Shown here: positions 27,442 through 36,632 of the stretch, one piece after another
Position numbering within the stretch: position 1 is the stretch's first letter
Layout of the letters: every line of letters starts with the position of its first letter
Origin: Desulfovibrio mangrovi
GTDB taxonomy: Bacteria > Desulfobacterota > Desulfovibrionia > Desulfovibrionales > Desulfovibrionaceae
Assembly: GCF_026230175.1 (NCBI RefSeq)
Contig: NZ_CP104208.1
Location: 3,883,084-3,947,083 of the forward strand
Length of the DNA stretch: 64,000 nucleotides
Direction of reading: 5' to 3'
Position numbers and translations under genes: made by a program
The notes under the pieces: generated by a model
Seen by the model: the letters and a program-made list of their open reading frames with translations, nothing else
Told to the model about the DNA's origin: nothing
The model's database searches: none

Positions 27442-28347
27442 ATGAAGTTGCTGCAGGAGCTATACGAATTTACGGACAGCCTGCCTTCCGGGGTGATGAT
27501 CTTCTCGCCGGAAGGTGCAGCTGTATATGCGAATCGGACCGCACGCGAATTGCTTGGCGTTGTGGCGGAGGCTGCTGCACCGCTGGATTATTTTCTGGCG
27601 GAAAATGGGGAGCCGCTTCTTGCGGAGAATCATCCGGTTGCGGTGGCGCTTCGTGAAGGAAAGGCCAGCGGCTGGAAGATGCTCGGCGTGCAGCGTGCCT
27701 CCGGATATGAACCGGTCTGGTTGCGGGTGCAGGCTGCTCCTGTCATGTCTGACTCCGGAGTGTTGCAGTATCTGGTTGTTTCTCTCGAAGATGCTTCCGA
27801 AGAGCGGCGGTTGAAACGTGAGCTTGACGAATTTCGGGAATGCCGGAGCAGTGAGACTCCGTCAGGCGTTTTTCCGGCGGGACCATGTGGCAGAATGGAG
27901 GCCAATGTCCTGTTGGCACGTGCGGTGGTGGAAGCCCGTGAAAAGGAGTATCCCCTTGCGGTCTGCCTGCTTGATCTGGATATGTTCAAGCGGCTTAATC
28001 AGGCTTTTGGCAGGCGGTGTGGTGATGAGGTGTTGCAGTACGTGGCTGAAACGTTGGGCGCGTGCCTGCGTCCTGAAGACCTGTTCAGCCGGATGAACGG
28101 TGGTGAATTTTTGGTCGCTATGCCCGGATTGACTTTGAAGGAGGCATGGCAGGAGATGGACAGGTTCCGAACGCAGTTGGCATCGACCGTTGTACCCTGT
28201 ACGGGCAGGGCTGCCAGTGTGAGTGGCGGCGTGGTCATGATGCGCGATGACGAAGATGCGCCTGCATTGCTGGAGCGTGTGGACAGTCTGCTGTATCTCG
28301 CCAAACTGGACGGAAGAAACAGGATTGTGCCGGATTCGGCGATCTGA
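27442..28347 (+). CDS. PAS-GGDEF-like protein: degenerate active site, I-site kept
   Basis: A 301-residue cytoplasmic protein: PAS domain at about residues 5-125, short coiled linker, GGDEF-fold domain at 150-298 (LLDLDMFKRLNQAFG near residue 175). The signature loop reads NGGEF (residues 219-223) in place of GGDEF/GGEEF, so the acidic catalytic residue is missing and cyclase activity is doubtful. An RxxD inhibitory site (RPED) is kept exactly five residues before it, so it may be a c-di-GMP receptor. ATG at 27442 with GAGGG upstream. The metzincin-like gene starts 11 bases downstream, apparently the same operon. Confidence 0.87.
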   Translation: MKLLQELYEFTDSLPSGVMIFSPEGAAVYANRTARELLGVVAEAAAPLDYFLAENGEPLLAENHPVAVALREGKASGWKMLGVQRASGYEPVWLRVQAAPVMSDSGVLQYLVVSLEDASEERRLKRELDEFRECRSSETPSGVFPAGPCGRMEANVLLARAVVEAREKEYPLAVCLLDLDMFKRLNQAFGRRCGDEVLQYVAETLGACLRPEDLFSRMNGGEFLVAMPGLTLKEAWQEMDRFRTQLASTVVPCTGRAASVSGGVVMMRDDEDAPALLERVDSLLYLAKLDGRNRIVPDSAI

Positions 28348-28358
28348 GGGCGGTACAT

Positions 28359-29666
28359 ATGTTTTTCAGATGCCTGGGGGCAGCATGCCTTTGCATGCTG
28401 CTTTCCTTTTTTTCTGCAGAGCGGGGCATGGCGGCGCGCGATTCTGACGAGGCGTTGTTAAACGTCATGTGTCAGGATTGTTCGCCCAAGGCAAGGAATG
28501 CGCTGAAGCGGCTGCTGGCCGCCAAGGGAGATGTTGTTGCCACCAAGGGCGAATACATGGTGCTGGACAGCGGCATTGCCGTAAACCGGGAGTGCCTTAA
28601 CGCGTTTTCTGAGACGCTGCCTGCCACCGTGACCACTGCCCTGCAGCGCGGGCTTCGTTGTCTTGCCGCAACCCCTGCCGAGACCACGCGTATGCTTGTA
28701 TCGGAAATGGCCTCAGTGCTTGGGCAGGAGCACGCCGCACTGCCGGTGGTTTTGTGTCGTACACTCGTGTCGCGGCAGATGAAGGGGATGGGGGTGCGCA
28801 GCGAGGAACGCAGGAAGTCGCCCTACATTGTTCTGAGTCCTGTCATGTCGCATGAAGACAGCGAATATATTCAGGCGGTGGTCTTCCATGAGTTCATTCA
28901 CCTTGGGGGAAACGGGCATCCGCACGGCGCTCAGCGCGAATTGGCCACTCCCTGTCAGGAGTGCTGCTTTGAGGCCGGACTGAGAGGGGCCGGGGCCCGT
29001 GATTTTGCCTGTCGGGTTTGCACCACGGACTATACGGACAAGTTCGACCCCGTCTACATCCGCGATTTGACTTCATGGGCGCGGCTTACGCCGGGAAGCG
29101 AGTTTATCGCCCGTATCAACAGGTTGGACGGCGTGCGCAGGGCTGGCGGCGATGTTCGGTTTTTTGTCGAACTGGTCAGGGAGTTCCGCGATCATCCTTT
29201 TGGCTTCGAACTGGCTTCCGAGGTGCTGAAATCCCTGTCGCTGGAAGGGGATGATGCGGCCACTGTGCGCGCCGTAGCCCGCAAGAAGCATGGTCACGTG
29301 ACCAAACGGTTTGCTGCGTTCGGGCGCAGCATTGCCAAGGCTGCCATTCTGCGTTTTGAGCTGGCCCGCAAGGGTGAGGATCCGCAGCGTGTTCTGGAAG
29401 CTGTTTCCGACTTGCTTGAGCGCAGCACCCTGCCCCAGAAGGGGACTGTCCCGCGGCTGGATATGCCGATTTTCTACAAATATTATTATGAGTTTGCCCT
29501 GCTTCGTGGAGTGCTTGCCGATGAGGTTTACGGCCTGTGGCGCGCCCGTTTTGATGCCGTTTGCGGGGAGAGTGCTTCCTGTCCGGAACTCTACCGGAAA
29601 CGGCGTATTTTCAGCTGTCAGAAAGCGGGGCTGGACTATGACGTTGCGGGCGATGTCTGCCAGTAG
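28359..29666 (+). CDS. Secreted metzincin-like zinc protease candidate
   Basis: A 435-residue protein with an N-terminal signal peptide (hydrophobic LGAACLCMLLSFF, cleavage around residue 25). At residues 177-187 it has HEFIHLGGNGH, an exact match to the metzincin consensus HExxHxxGxxH with all three zinc His and the catalytic Glu. Many Cys follow (PCQECCFE, CRVCTTDY, and at the C-terminus), consistent with disulfides in the periplasm. No named family is recognised and the Met-turn is not certain. Cotranscribed with the degenerate GGDEF gene. It lies between terS and terL. Confidence 0.75.
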   Translation: MFFRCLGAACLCMLLSFFSAERGMAARDSDEALLNVMCQDCSPKARNALKRLLAAKGDVVATKGEYMVLDSGIAVNRECLNAFSETLPATVTTALQRGLRCLAATPAETTRMLVSEMASVLGQEHAALPVVLCRTLVSRQMKGMGVRSEERRKSPYIVLSPVMSHEDSEYIQAVVFHEFIHLGGNGHPHGAQRELATPCQECCFEAGLRGAGARDFACRVCTTDYTDKFDPVYIRDLTSWARLTPGSEFIARINRLDGVRRAGGDVRFFVELVREFRDHPFGFELASEVLKSLSLEGDDAATVRAVARKKHGHVTKRFAAFGRSIAKAAILRFELARKGEDPQRVLEAVSDLLERSTLPQKGTVPRLDMPIFYKYYYEFALLRGVLADEVYGLWRARFDAVCGESASCPELYRKRRIFSCQKAGLDYDVAGDVCQ

Positions 29667-29867
29667 GCCGAAAATCGGCTTCAGAGTGTGGCAGCCCTGT
29701 ATGCCGTCAACCCCTGCCAGACATGTCCGGGACCGTCTTTGCACCCTCACGGGATCGCCTTCATACCGTTTTTCATGAAACAGTCGTGTTAGCCCCTGCG
29801 TTTTGGCGTTCTTCCCAGTCGCGTTGACGGATCGGAGAACGGATAACTGAAGCGCAGGAGGATAACT

Positions 29868-31397
29868 GTGAACAGCGAGACACGTGATGAGGCTAATGCT
29901 CGTTATGCTGATCTGCTTCGTGAGGCGGAGCCGCATGGGGAGGAGGCCGTTCTGGCGCTCATGGCCGAGCTTGGGAGGCGCGACCTGTTCTTTCTCATGA
30001 CCCGCTTGCTCGGGCGTGAGGATATGAACAGGGACTGGCATTTTGCCAGGTGCCGCGAGGTGCAGGCCGCTCCGGACAGCAGGCTCGACCTGTGGGCGCG
30101 GGAGCACTACAAATCCACCATCATCACCTTCGGATTGACCATTCAGGACATCTTGAATGACCCGGAACAGACCTTCGGGGTCTTTTCACACTCCCGTCCC
30201 ATCGCCAAAGGGTTTCTTGCTCAGATTAAATACGAATTCGAGAACAACGCGCTGCTCAAGCGGTGTTATGCCGACGTGCTGTGGGAAGAGCCCAAACGGC
30301 AGTCCCCCCGATGGTCGCTTGATCACGGCATTGTGGTCCGGCGGGCGGGTAATCCCAAGGAGGCCACTGTGGAGGCCTGGGGACTGGTTGATGGACAGCC
30401 CACGGGTAAGCACTTCTCCGTGCTGGTCTATGACGACGTGGTGACGCGCGAGAGTGTGACCACGCCTGAGATGATCGCCAAGGTTACTGAGTGCTGGGCG
30501 CTTTCGCTGAACCTTGGCGCGAGGGGCGGCAGGCGACGGTATATCGGCACCCGATATCACTATAATGACACCTACAGAGCTATGCTCGAACGAGGGGCGG
30601 CCGTGCCGCGGGTGCATGCCGCCACGTCTGATGGAACGCCCGAAGGGGCGCCGGTTCTTCTTTCCCGCGAGGAGCTTGATGAGAAACGGCGTCAGATGGG
30701 CCCGTATGTTTTCGGCTGCCAGATGTTGCAGGATCCCAAGGCGGACATCTCTCAGGGGTTCCGAGAGGAGTGGCTCGGGTACTGGGAGCTGCGCAGTCCC
30801 GAAGACTGGCAGGGTATGAACCGGTACATCGTGGTTGACCCCGCAGGCGAAAAGAAGGCGGGAAGCGACTATACCGTCATGCTGGTCATCGGGCTTGGGG
30901 TGGACGGCAACTACTACCTCATTGACGGCGTACGGGACAGATTGAATCTGACCGAGCGTGCCGCATGGCTGTTCCGGTTGCACCGAACCTATAAACCCAT
31001 TGCTGTCGGCTACGAGCGTTACGGCGTGCAGGCTGATATTGAGCATATCCGTTACGAGATGCAGGGGCGCAACTACCGGTTCGAGATTCTGGAACTGGGG
31101 GGCAGGGTGTCCAAGAATGACCGTATCCGAAAACTGGTGCCGCTGTTTGAGCGCCGCAGATTTTATCTGCCTGTAAGAGCGCCGTTTCGTGATCACGAGG
31201 GGCAGTGGCGGGACCTGACGCGTGAGTTCGTACAGGAAGAATATCTGGCCTTTCCGGTTTCTGCGCATGACGACATGTTGGACTGCATGGCCCGTATCGT
31301 CGATCCCTCGCTATGTGCCGAGTTCCCTGACGAGGGAACCTGTGCGCCCCCTGACAGCGGTGCAACGGCCAACATGGAGTATTCGCTCTATGCATGA
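29868..31397 (+). CDS. terL: Phage terminase large subunit
   Basis: A 509-residue packaging ATPase/nuclease. The ATPase half has a variant Walker A (AREHYKSTI, near residue 80), Walker B LVYDDVV, and the coupling motif GTRYHYND. The nuclease half starts at IVVDPAGEKKAGSDYT and ends with the acidic HDDMLDCMA near residue 465. The type is that of short-tailed phages. The start codon is GTG with CAGGAGG before it. The stop overlaps the next gene by 8 bases. It is detached from terS by 5 kb of cellular genes. Confidence 0.92.
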   Translation: MNSETRDEANARYADLLREAEPHGEEAVLALMAELGRRDLFFLMTRLLGREDMNRDWHFARCREVQAAPDSRLDLWAREHYKSTIITFGLTIQDILNDPEQTFGVFSHSRPIAKGFLAQIKYEFENNALLKRCYADVLWEEPKRQSPRWSLDHGIVVRRAGNPKEATVEAWGLVDGQPTGKHFSVLVYDDVVTRESVTTPEMIAKVTECWALSLNLGARGGRRRYIGTRYHYNDTYRAMLERGAAVPRVHAATSDGTPEGAPVLLSREELDEKRRQMGPYVFGCQMLQDPKADISQGFREEWLGYWELRSPEDWQGMNRYIVVDPAGEKKAGSDYTVMLVIGLGVDGNYYLIDGVRDRLNLTERAAWLFRLHRTYKPIAVGYERYGVQADIEHIRYEMQGRNYRFEILELGGRVSKNDRIRKLVPLFERRRFYLPVRAPFRDHEGQWRDLTREFVQEEYLAFPVSAHDDMLDCMARIVDPSLCAEFPDEGTCAPPDSGATANMEYSLYA

Positions 31398-31956
31398 TGC
31401 AGGATCATTCACCGTGCGCGCCCATATTCCCGGTACGGTTACGCTTACCGAGGATATGCTTGCAGCGTTCTGGTTCCGGCTGGTGGAAGAAGGCATTGCG
31501 GACTCCCTGTTCTATGATGGAGGAGTGCGTGGGGTAGGAGATTTTACCGCCTTCATGACTGATTCTTCCGTATACTGTTATGCCGTGTATGACGGGGAAG
31601 CACCCCTTGCTCTGACATGGTTGAACAATTTTGCGGGCAGGACGGCCATGATGCATTTTGCCGTCTTCAAAGCCGGATTGGGCATGAAGTCGGTGCTGGG
31701 CCGTTATGTTGTGCAGTTCCTGCTGCACGGCAAGGACGCCGAGGGCAGGTATTGCCTTGATTCCCTGTACGGGTTGACGCCGGAGCCGTATGTTCATGTC
31801 CTGCGCTTCATCAGGCGGCTCGGGTTCCGGCAGTTGGGAGTCCTTCCGGGGGCGGTTTGCCTGAGTAACGGGCAGAATGGTGAAGCGCCGCGGCACGTTG
31901 GAGGAGTCATCTCCGTCTGCACCCGTGAGAGTCTGAATTTGCAGGTGGCCGGGTAA
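31390..31956 (+). CDS. Small phage-cluster protein, GNAT-like
   Basis: A 188-residue protein overlapping terL. The pattern of an AF..KAGLGMKS helix and a late RFIRRLGFRQLGVLPG segment resembles the CoA-binding and C-terminal parts of the GNAT acetyltransferase fold. The match is weak and catalytic residues cannot be named. A comparable GNAT-like layout occurs in the T7 gp13-like protein at 41967. A bidirectional terminator follows 37 bases after the stop and closes this block. Confidence 0.65.
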   Translation: MHDAGSFTVRAHIPGTVTLTEDMLAAFWFRLVEEGIADSLFYDGGVRGVGDFTAFMTDSSVYCYAVYDGEAPLALTWLNNFAGRTAMMHFAVFKAGLGMKSVLGRYVVQFLLHGKDAEGRYCLDSLYGLTPEPYVHVLRFIRRLGFRQLGVLPGAVCLSNGQNGEAPRHVGGVISVCTRESLNLQVAG

Positions 31957-31992
31957 TTCGTCGCGAAATTTGCTGTTCCCATCAAAATACAC

Positions 31993-32027
31993 AAAAACTC
32001 CGACTTTATTTTGAGGTCGGAGTTTTT
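31993..32027. terminator. Bidirectional intrinsic terminator after the terL block
   Basis: Stem AAAAACTCCGAC/GTCGGAGTTTTT with an 11-base loop; the A run on the left and T run on the right make it functional on both strands. Confidence 0.92.
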
Positions 32028-32324
32028 GCGTTTACAGGCAGCAAATCAGATAATGCTGAAAAAATGATCAAAAAAACAACAAAAATTAATCGAAAACTTT
32101 TTGCTTTGCGGTAGGGGTCGTGTTTCAAAACTCATTGGTTTGTAAGGATTTCTCATTTTTTCGGGTTGCCAAACGAAGGCGCAGTAGGTATTTTTCGTCC
32201 CCTTTTGGCAAAAAGCGTTAAGCAAATGCTGAGTTTTAGATCAAAATGTCTTGCTGTTTTGATGTAAATATCTGCCTGCCATCTCTTTCAGGAGGTTTTC
32301 GCTAGATTGAGCGATCACCTTGAG

Positions 32325-32352
32325 TTGACGCAATTGTCACATGGCGTACTAT
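32325..32352 (+). promoter_or_regulatory. Sigma-70-type promoter candidate for the AGCS symporter
   Basis: TTGACG (32325-32330), 16-base spacer, TACTAT (32347-32352). The transcript would carry a ~255-base leader before the ATG at 32617. The -10 box overlaps a perfect palindrome. Confidence 0.55.
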
Positions 32353-32358
32353 ACGCCA
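32342..32358. promoter_or_regulatory. Operator candidate: perfect palindrome over the -10 box
   Basis: TGGCGTA-CTA-TACGCCA is a 7-bp perfect inverted repeat with a 3-base centre. It covers the predicted -10 element of the symporter promoter, the position expected for a repressor site. The binding protein is unknown. Confidence 0.5.
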
Positions 32359-32616
32359 GACTCAGTACCCTTATGCGTATCGGAAGGATTGGGACTTTTC
32401 GATAACATATTGAAAATGCAGGGCAAGTGTTGCTGTTCTGCTGGATTGATGCCGCTGGGGTGCTGGTGTCGCAAGTGTGTGTGAGGCTTTTTGATGCAGT
32501 AGTAATTGGACTTTCTTTATGCTGTCTTGCTGCATCGCCGCTGTGTTTTTCTGACGCGCCGTCATGGTTATACGGGGTGAGGCTGTTGTGACCCTGTCGG
32601 CGAGAGGAGTGTTGCA

Positions 32617-33984
32617 ATGGAATCGTTCATGGCGTTCATCGATTGGTTGAACGGGCTGGTCTGGGGACCCTACATGCTTTTCCTGCTTGTGGGTACCGGT
32701 GTGCTTCTCACCATTATGCTGCGCGGTTTGCAGTTCACCAAACTTGGGCACTCTCTGTATCTTGCTCTGATCAAGCGCAAGGATGACGAAGCCGAAGAGG
32801 GAGATATCTCCAACTTCGAAGCGCTGATGACCGCACTTTCCGCAACCGTGGGTACGGGTAATATTGCGGGCGTGGCAACCGCCATTGCCATCGGCGGCCC
32901 GGGCGCCCTGTTCTGGATGTGGGTGACCGGCCTTGTGGGCATGGCCACCAAGTATGGCGAAGCCGTGCTGGCTGTTAAGTACCGTGTGGTAGACGAAAAC
33001 GGTGAGATGTCCGGTGGTCCCATGTACTACATCTCCCGCGGGCTCGGCTGGAACTGGCTGGGCACCCTGTTTGCCATTCTGGCCGCTGTGGCGGCTTTCG
33101 GTATCGGCAACATGGTTCAGTCCCACTCCGTTGCGGATGCCGTGTACAGCACTTTCGGCGTCGACAAGCTTGTTGTGGGCATTGCCCTTGCAGCCTTCAC
33201 CGCCATGGTTGTTCTTGGTGGCATCAAGAGCATCGGCAAGGTTACCGCCGTGCTTATTCCTGTGATGATTCTCTTCTACATGGGCGGCGCACTCATCATT
33301 CTGGTCATGAACGCAGGCAAGATTCCCGGCGCCATCTCTCTTGTTCTTGAGTCCGCTTTCAGCCCCACTGCCGCTTCCGGCGGTTTTGCAGGCGCCACCA
33401 TCATGATGGCCATCCGCATGGGTGTTGCACGAGGCGTATTCTCCAACGAATCCGGTCTTGGTTCTGCCCCCATCGCTGCCGCTGCTGCCCAGACCAAGCA
33501 CCCCGTGAACCAGGCGCTTGTTTCCATGACTCAGACCTTCATCGATACGCTCGTCGTGTGTACCATGACCGGTCTCGTCATCATCATGTTCAACTGGAAC
33601 TCCGGTCTCAACGGCGCCCCCCTGACCACCGAAGCCTTTGAAATGGGCTTTGCGGGCGGCAAGTATGTCGTAACCATCGGCATCATCCTCTTCGCCTACT
33701 CCACCATTCTGGGCTGGTGCTACTACGGTGAAAAGTCCGTTGAGTACCTTGCAGGGGTGAAGGCGATCATGCCTTACCGAATCCTCTTCGTACTCGCCGT
33801 TCTTCTGGGTACGCAGGCGAAGCTGGAGTTCATTTGGACCCTTGCCGATACTTTCAACGGCATGATGGCCATTCCCAACCTGATCGGTCTGATCATGCTC
33901 AGCCCCGTCATCGTCCGCGAAACGCAGGACTACTTCGCACGTCAGCAGGGTGTTGCCCCTGAAGCGCTGCGCGCGACCGAATAG
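32617..33984 (+). CDS. Sodium:alanine (AGCS family) symporter
   Basis: A 455-residue polytopic membrane protein that imports alanine or glycine with Na+. The family signature [20 protein letters not shown] is at about residues 73-92, and 8-11 membrane helices can be seen. Length is typical. It is transcribed from its own promoter and closed by a strong terminator, so it is insulated from the phage genes that flank it (terL block before, portal block after). Codon use looks like that of a well-expressed chromosomal gene. Confidence 0.94.
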   Translation: MESFMAFIDWLNGLVWGPYMLFLLVGTGVLLTIMLRGLQFTKLGHSLYLALIKRKDDEAEEGDISNFEALMTALSATVGTGNIAGVATAIAIGGPGALFWMWVTGLVGMATKYGEAVLAVKYRVVDENGEMSGGPMYYISRGLGWNWLGTLFAILAAVAAFGIGNMVQSHSVADAVYSTFGVDKLVVGIALAAFTAMVVLGGIKSIGKVTAVLIPVMILFYMGGALIILVMNAGKIPGAISLVLESAFSPTAASGGFAGATIMMAIRMGVARGVFSNESGLGSAPIAAAAAQTKHPVNQALVSMTQTFIDTLVVCTMTGLVIIMFNWNSGLNGAPLTTEAFEMGFAGGKYVVTIGIILFAYSTILGWCYYGEKSVEYLAGVKAIMPYRILFVLAVLLGTQAKLEFIWTLADTFNGMMAIPNLIGLIMLSPVIVRETQDYFARQQGVAPEALRATE

Positions 33985-34012
33985 TTCTTTCTCGGATTGT
34001 TTTGCTTCCATG

Positions 34013-34041
34013 GCCCCCGCCGCAAGGCGGGGGCTTTTTTT
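34013..34041 (+). terminator. Strong intrinsic terminator after the AGCS symporter
   Basis: Nine-bp stem GCCCCCGCC/GGCGGGGGC, GCAA loop, seven T residues. Confidence 0.95.
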
Positions 34042-34261
34042 GTGCCCGAAAAACGGAATTGAGCCTGCGTTGCAGAACCTGTCCACCCCCGGTCAGGCCC
34101 CGCCGGGATCCATCTGACGCATGGTCGGGCCCCCGCTGACGCCGGATTCGCCAGAACAGCGTGTTGTAGGGTCTGCCCACACGCGGACGGCATGGGGCCG
34201 GATGCGCAACGTGCGATGCGCCGAATCTGCAACGTGATGAGAAGCGCAGAAGGAGAAACGT

Positions 34262-34489
34262 ATGGGCGGTGGCGGTGGCAAGTCCTACTCCCCCCCTGCA
34301 CCGGTGGCACCTCCGCCGCCGGATCCGCCGAAAGAGGTGGAAGGGGAAACCGAGGAATCGAAGAAGGCGAGAGATAACGAGCGGAAGGCGCAGCTTGCGG
34401 CGCTGGGGCGCGATTCGACCATCATCACTGGTGCGCTGGGAGATACCTCTCAGGCCAACGTGAACAAGAAGCAACTACTGGGGCAGTAA
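34262..34489 (+). CDS. Small Gly/Pro-rich phage protein before the portal
   Basis: A 75-residue protein starting MGGGGGKSYSPP with a Pro-rich stretch and a charged helix. Short Gly/Pro-rich proteins of this kind are common directly before the portal gene in short-tailed phages; their function is unknown. AGAAGGAG lies before the ATG. The portal gene begins 2 bases after its stop. Confidence 0.8.
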   Translation: MGGGGGKSYSPPAPVAPPPPDPPKEVEGETEESKKARDNERKAQLAALGRDSTIITGALGDTSQANVNKKQLLGQ

Positions 34490-34491
34490 CC

Positions 34492-36165
34492 ATGGAATCG
34501 AGCAGACTGAAACGGGCTCGCGAAACACTTTCCTTTCTGGAATCGCAGCGTAGTGGCTGGGAATCCCACTGGCGGGACATTGCCGAGTACGTTGTGCCGC
34601 GCAAGGGGCGGTTCTCCGGCACCGCCTCATGGGAGCCGGATTCCGGAGACCGTCGCGGCGGCAAGATCATCGACGCTACGGCAACCCGCGCCGTACGTGT
34701 TTTGGCGGCCGGAATGCAGGGGGGACTCACTTCGCCGGCGCGCCCGTGGTTCCGGCTTCGCCTCGGAAACAGGGACCTGATGGAGTTCGGGCCGGTACGC
34801 ATGTGGCTGGACGATGTGGAAAACCGCATTTACGGCGCGCTGGCGCGATCGAATTTCTACCAGTCCATTCACGGCATGTATACGGAACTTGGCGCGTTCG
34901 GTTCCGCCGATCTGTTCCATGAGGCGGACCGCGAGCGGGTGATGAACTTCACCTGTCTTACCTGCGGCGAATATGCGTGGGCAACCAACGCATGGGGCAG
35001 GGTGGATACGGTGGTGCGTCGTTCCATGATGACTGCACGCCAGATCGCGGAAAAGTATGGTGAAGACAGGCTGAGCCGCAGCACCCGCCGCAAGCTTGTG
35101 AAGGAGCCTTACGGTTTCGTCGAGGTGGTGCATCTGGTCATGCCCCGCAAGGATAGGGACCCTTCCAAGCGTGACTTCCGCAATATGCCGTTTGCTTCTC
35201 TCGTATTCGAGGCCAACGGCGAGGCGGATGACCTGTTGCATGAGGGCGGCTATGAGGAATTTCCGCATCTCTGCGCCCGCTGGGATGTTTCCGGAGCGGA
35301 TGTGTATGGCCGTTCTCCCGGCATGGATGCCCTGCCGGACGTGAAGATGCTGCAGGAGATGGCCAAGAGCCAGCTTCTGGCTGTGCACAAGGTGGTCAAT
35401 CCGCCCATGCGTGTGCCCACCGGTTACAAGCAGCGGCTTAACCTCATTCCCGGCGCGCAGAACTATGTGAATCCCAACCAGCCCGAGGCTCTGGCTCCGC
35501 TGTATCAGATCAATCCCGACATTCAGGCCGTGACCTACAAGATCGAAGATGTGCGCAAGGCCATCCGCGAGGGCTTCTTCAATGATCTCTTCCTCATGTT
35601 TGCGGGGGACTCGCGTTCCAACGTGACCGCGGCGGAGATCATGGAGCGCAGTCAGGAAAAACTGCTCATGCTCGGTCCGGTCATAGAGCGTTACCAGACG
35701 GAGATTCTGGACCCGCTCATCACCCGCAGCTTCGGCATTCTCCACCGTAAAGGCATGCTGCCGCCGGTGCCGCCGGAACTGGCGGGAGAGGATCTGGATA
35801 TCGAATATGTCTCTGTTCTGGCGCAGGCCCAGAAACAGTCCTCCGGCAACGCCATTCGCCAGTTGACGATGGAAGTGGGCCGCATGGCCGCTGTTGCGCC
35901 GCAGGTGCTGGACAAGATCGACTTTGATCAGTGCGTGGACGAACTGGCCGCCATTGCCGGTGCACCTGCCCGTATCATCCGTTCTGATGACGAAGTGCAG
36001 CGTCTGCGTGTGGAAAAGGCGCAGGCGGCGCAGCAGCAGGCACAGCTTGAGCAGGCCATGCAGATGTCCAGAAGCGCCAAGGACCTTTCGTCCGTGGAAA
36101 CCAGTCAGGGGAACGCCCTTGAAATGATGCTCCGGCAGACCGGCGTGATGAAGGAGAATGCTTGA
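34492..36165 (+). CDS. Portal (head-tail connector) protein
   Basis: A 557-residue protein of the T7-type Head-tail connector family: N-terminal helical region (ARETLSFLESQRSGWESHWRDIAEY), the PRKGRF and ARAVRVLAAGMQGGLTSPARPW segment, and a long helical C-terminus with AQAAQQQAQLEQA. It forms the 12-subunit ring at the capsid vertex through which DNA is packed. Intact and of the usual length. The stop overlaps the next start by 1 base. Confidence 0.9.
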   Translation: MESSRLKRARETLSFLESQRSGWESHWRDIAEYVVPRKGRFSGTASWEPDSGDRRGGKIIDATATRAVRVLAAGMQGGLTSPARPWFRLRLGNRDLMEFGPVRMWLDDVENRIYGALARSNFYQSIHGMYTELGAFGSADLFHEADRERVMNFTCLTCGEYAWATNAWGRVDTVVRRSMMTARQIAEKYGEDRLSRSTRRKLVKEPYGFVEVVHLVMPRKDRDPSKRDFRNMPFASLVFEANGEADDLLHEGGYEEFPHLCARWDVSGADVYGRSPGMDALPDVKMLQEMAKSQLLAVHKVVNPPMRVPTGYKQRLNLIPGAQNYVNPNQPEALAPLYQINPDIQAVTYKIEDVRKAIREGFFNDLFLMFAGDSRSNVTAAEIMERSQEKLLMLGPVIERYQTEILDPLITRSFGILHRKGMLPPVPPELAGEDLDIEYVSVLAQAQKQSSGNAIRQLTMEVGRMAAVAPQVLDKIDFDQCVDELAAIAGAPARIIRSDDEVQRLRVEKAQAAQQQAQLEQAMQMSRSAKDLSSVETSQGNALEMMLRQTGVMKENA

Positions 36166-36566
36166 TGCTTACCCCCGAAGATACGGAACTGAAAGGTCTG
36201 CTCGAACTGGATGAAGGCGCGCTTACCGACCTGCTGGCTTGTGATTACGCCAGTGCCCGCAATGCGCTGCGTGATGAGGAGGCAAGAGCGCTCTCCTACC
36301 TCTCGGACTTGCGCGAGGTGCTGCGGCTGGAGTCCGGTGCCGGAGTCCGCGTGCTGCGTCACTGGCTGGATGCGGCCTGCGCCAACGAGCGGCTTTCGCG
36401 CACCAACGCCTCTGTCTATGGGGCAACGGCCCTCTATGACTATGCCCGCGACCGCATGGCGGACATAGCACTTTCTGACCCCGTGAGCCACGTGCGCATG
36501 CAGCTTGAGGGGGCCCGTCAGTGGGCGCGTTCCAACATGCGGACAGGCACGCGAACCGAGAGTTGA
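36165..36566 (+). CDS. Unknown virion-cluster protein between portal and scaffold
   Basis: A 133-residue, mostly helical, acidic protein (LTPEDTELKGLLELDEGALTD). No family recognised. Its position is that of small head-assembly proteins in podophages. The start TGATG overlaps the portal stop; AAGGAG lies 10 bases upstream. Confidence 0.75.
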   Translation: MLTPEDTELKGLLELDEGALTDLLACDYASARNALRDEEARALSYLSDLREVLRLESGAGVRVLRHWLDAACANERLSRTNASVYGATALYDYARDRMADIALSDPVSHVRMQLEGARQWARSNMRTGTRTES

Positions 36567-36632
36567 GCCTGATTCACGGAGCCTGATCCATGAAGTCCGA
36601 CAGCTTACCAATTCATGATGTCGCGTTTTCCA

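Larger units (their letters stand above)
32028..32616. other. Long AT-rich upstream region of the AGCS symporter gene
   Basis: About 590 bases without a convincing gene, unusually A+T-rich near 32040-32110 and 32150-32280. It holds the promoter and palindrome listed separately at 32325-32358. No known riboswitch fold was recognised. Confidence 0.5.

Noticed and set aside
32371..34086. Long open frame (571 codons) on the minus strand
   Set aside because: It lies antisense to the AGCS symporter, has no family features, a His/Gly-rich composition typical of antisense frames in GC-rich genes, and no ribosome site.
34627..35745. 372-codon minus-strand frame
   Set aside because: Antisense to the portal gene, which is clearly real; no domain recognised.
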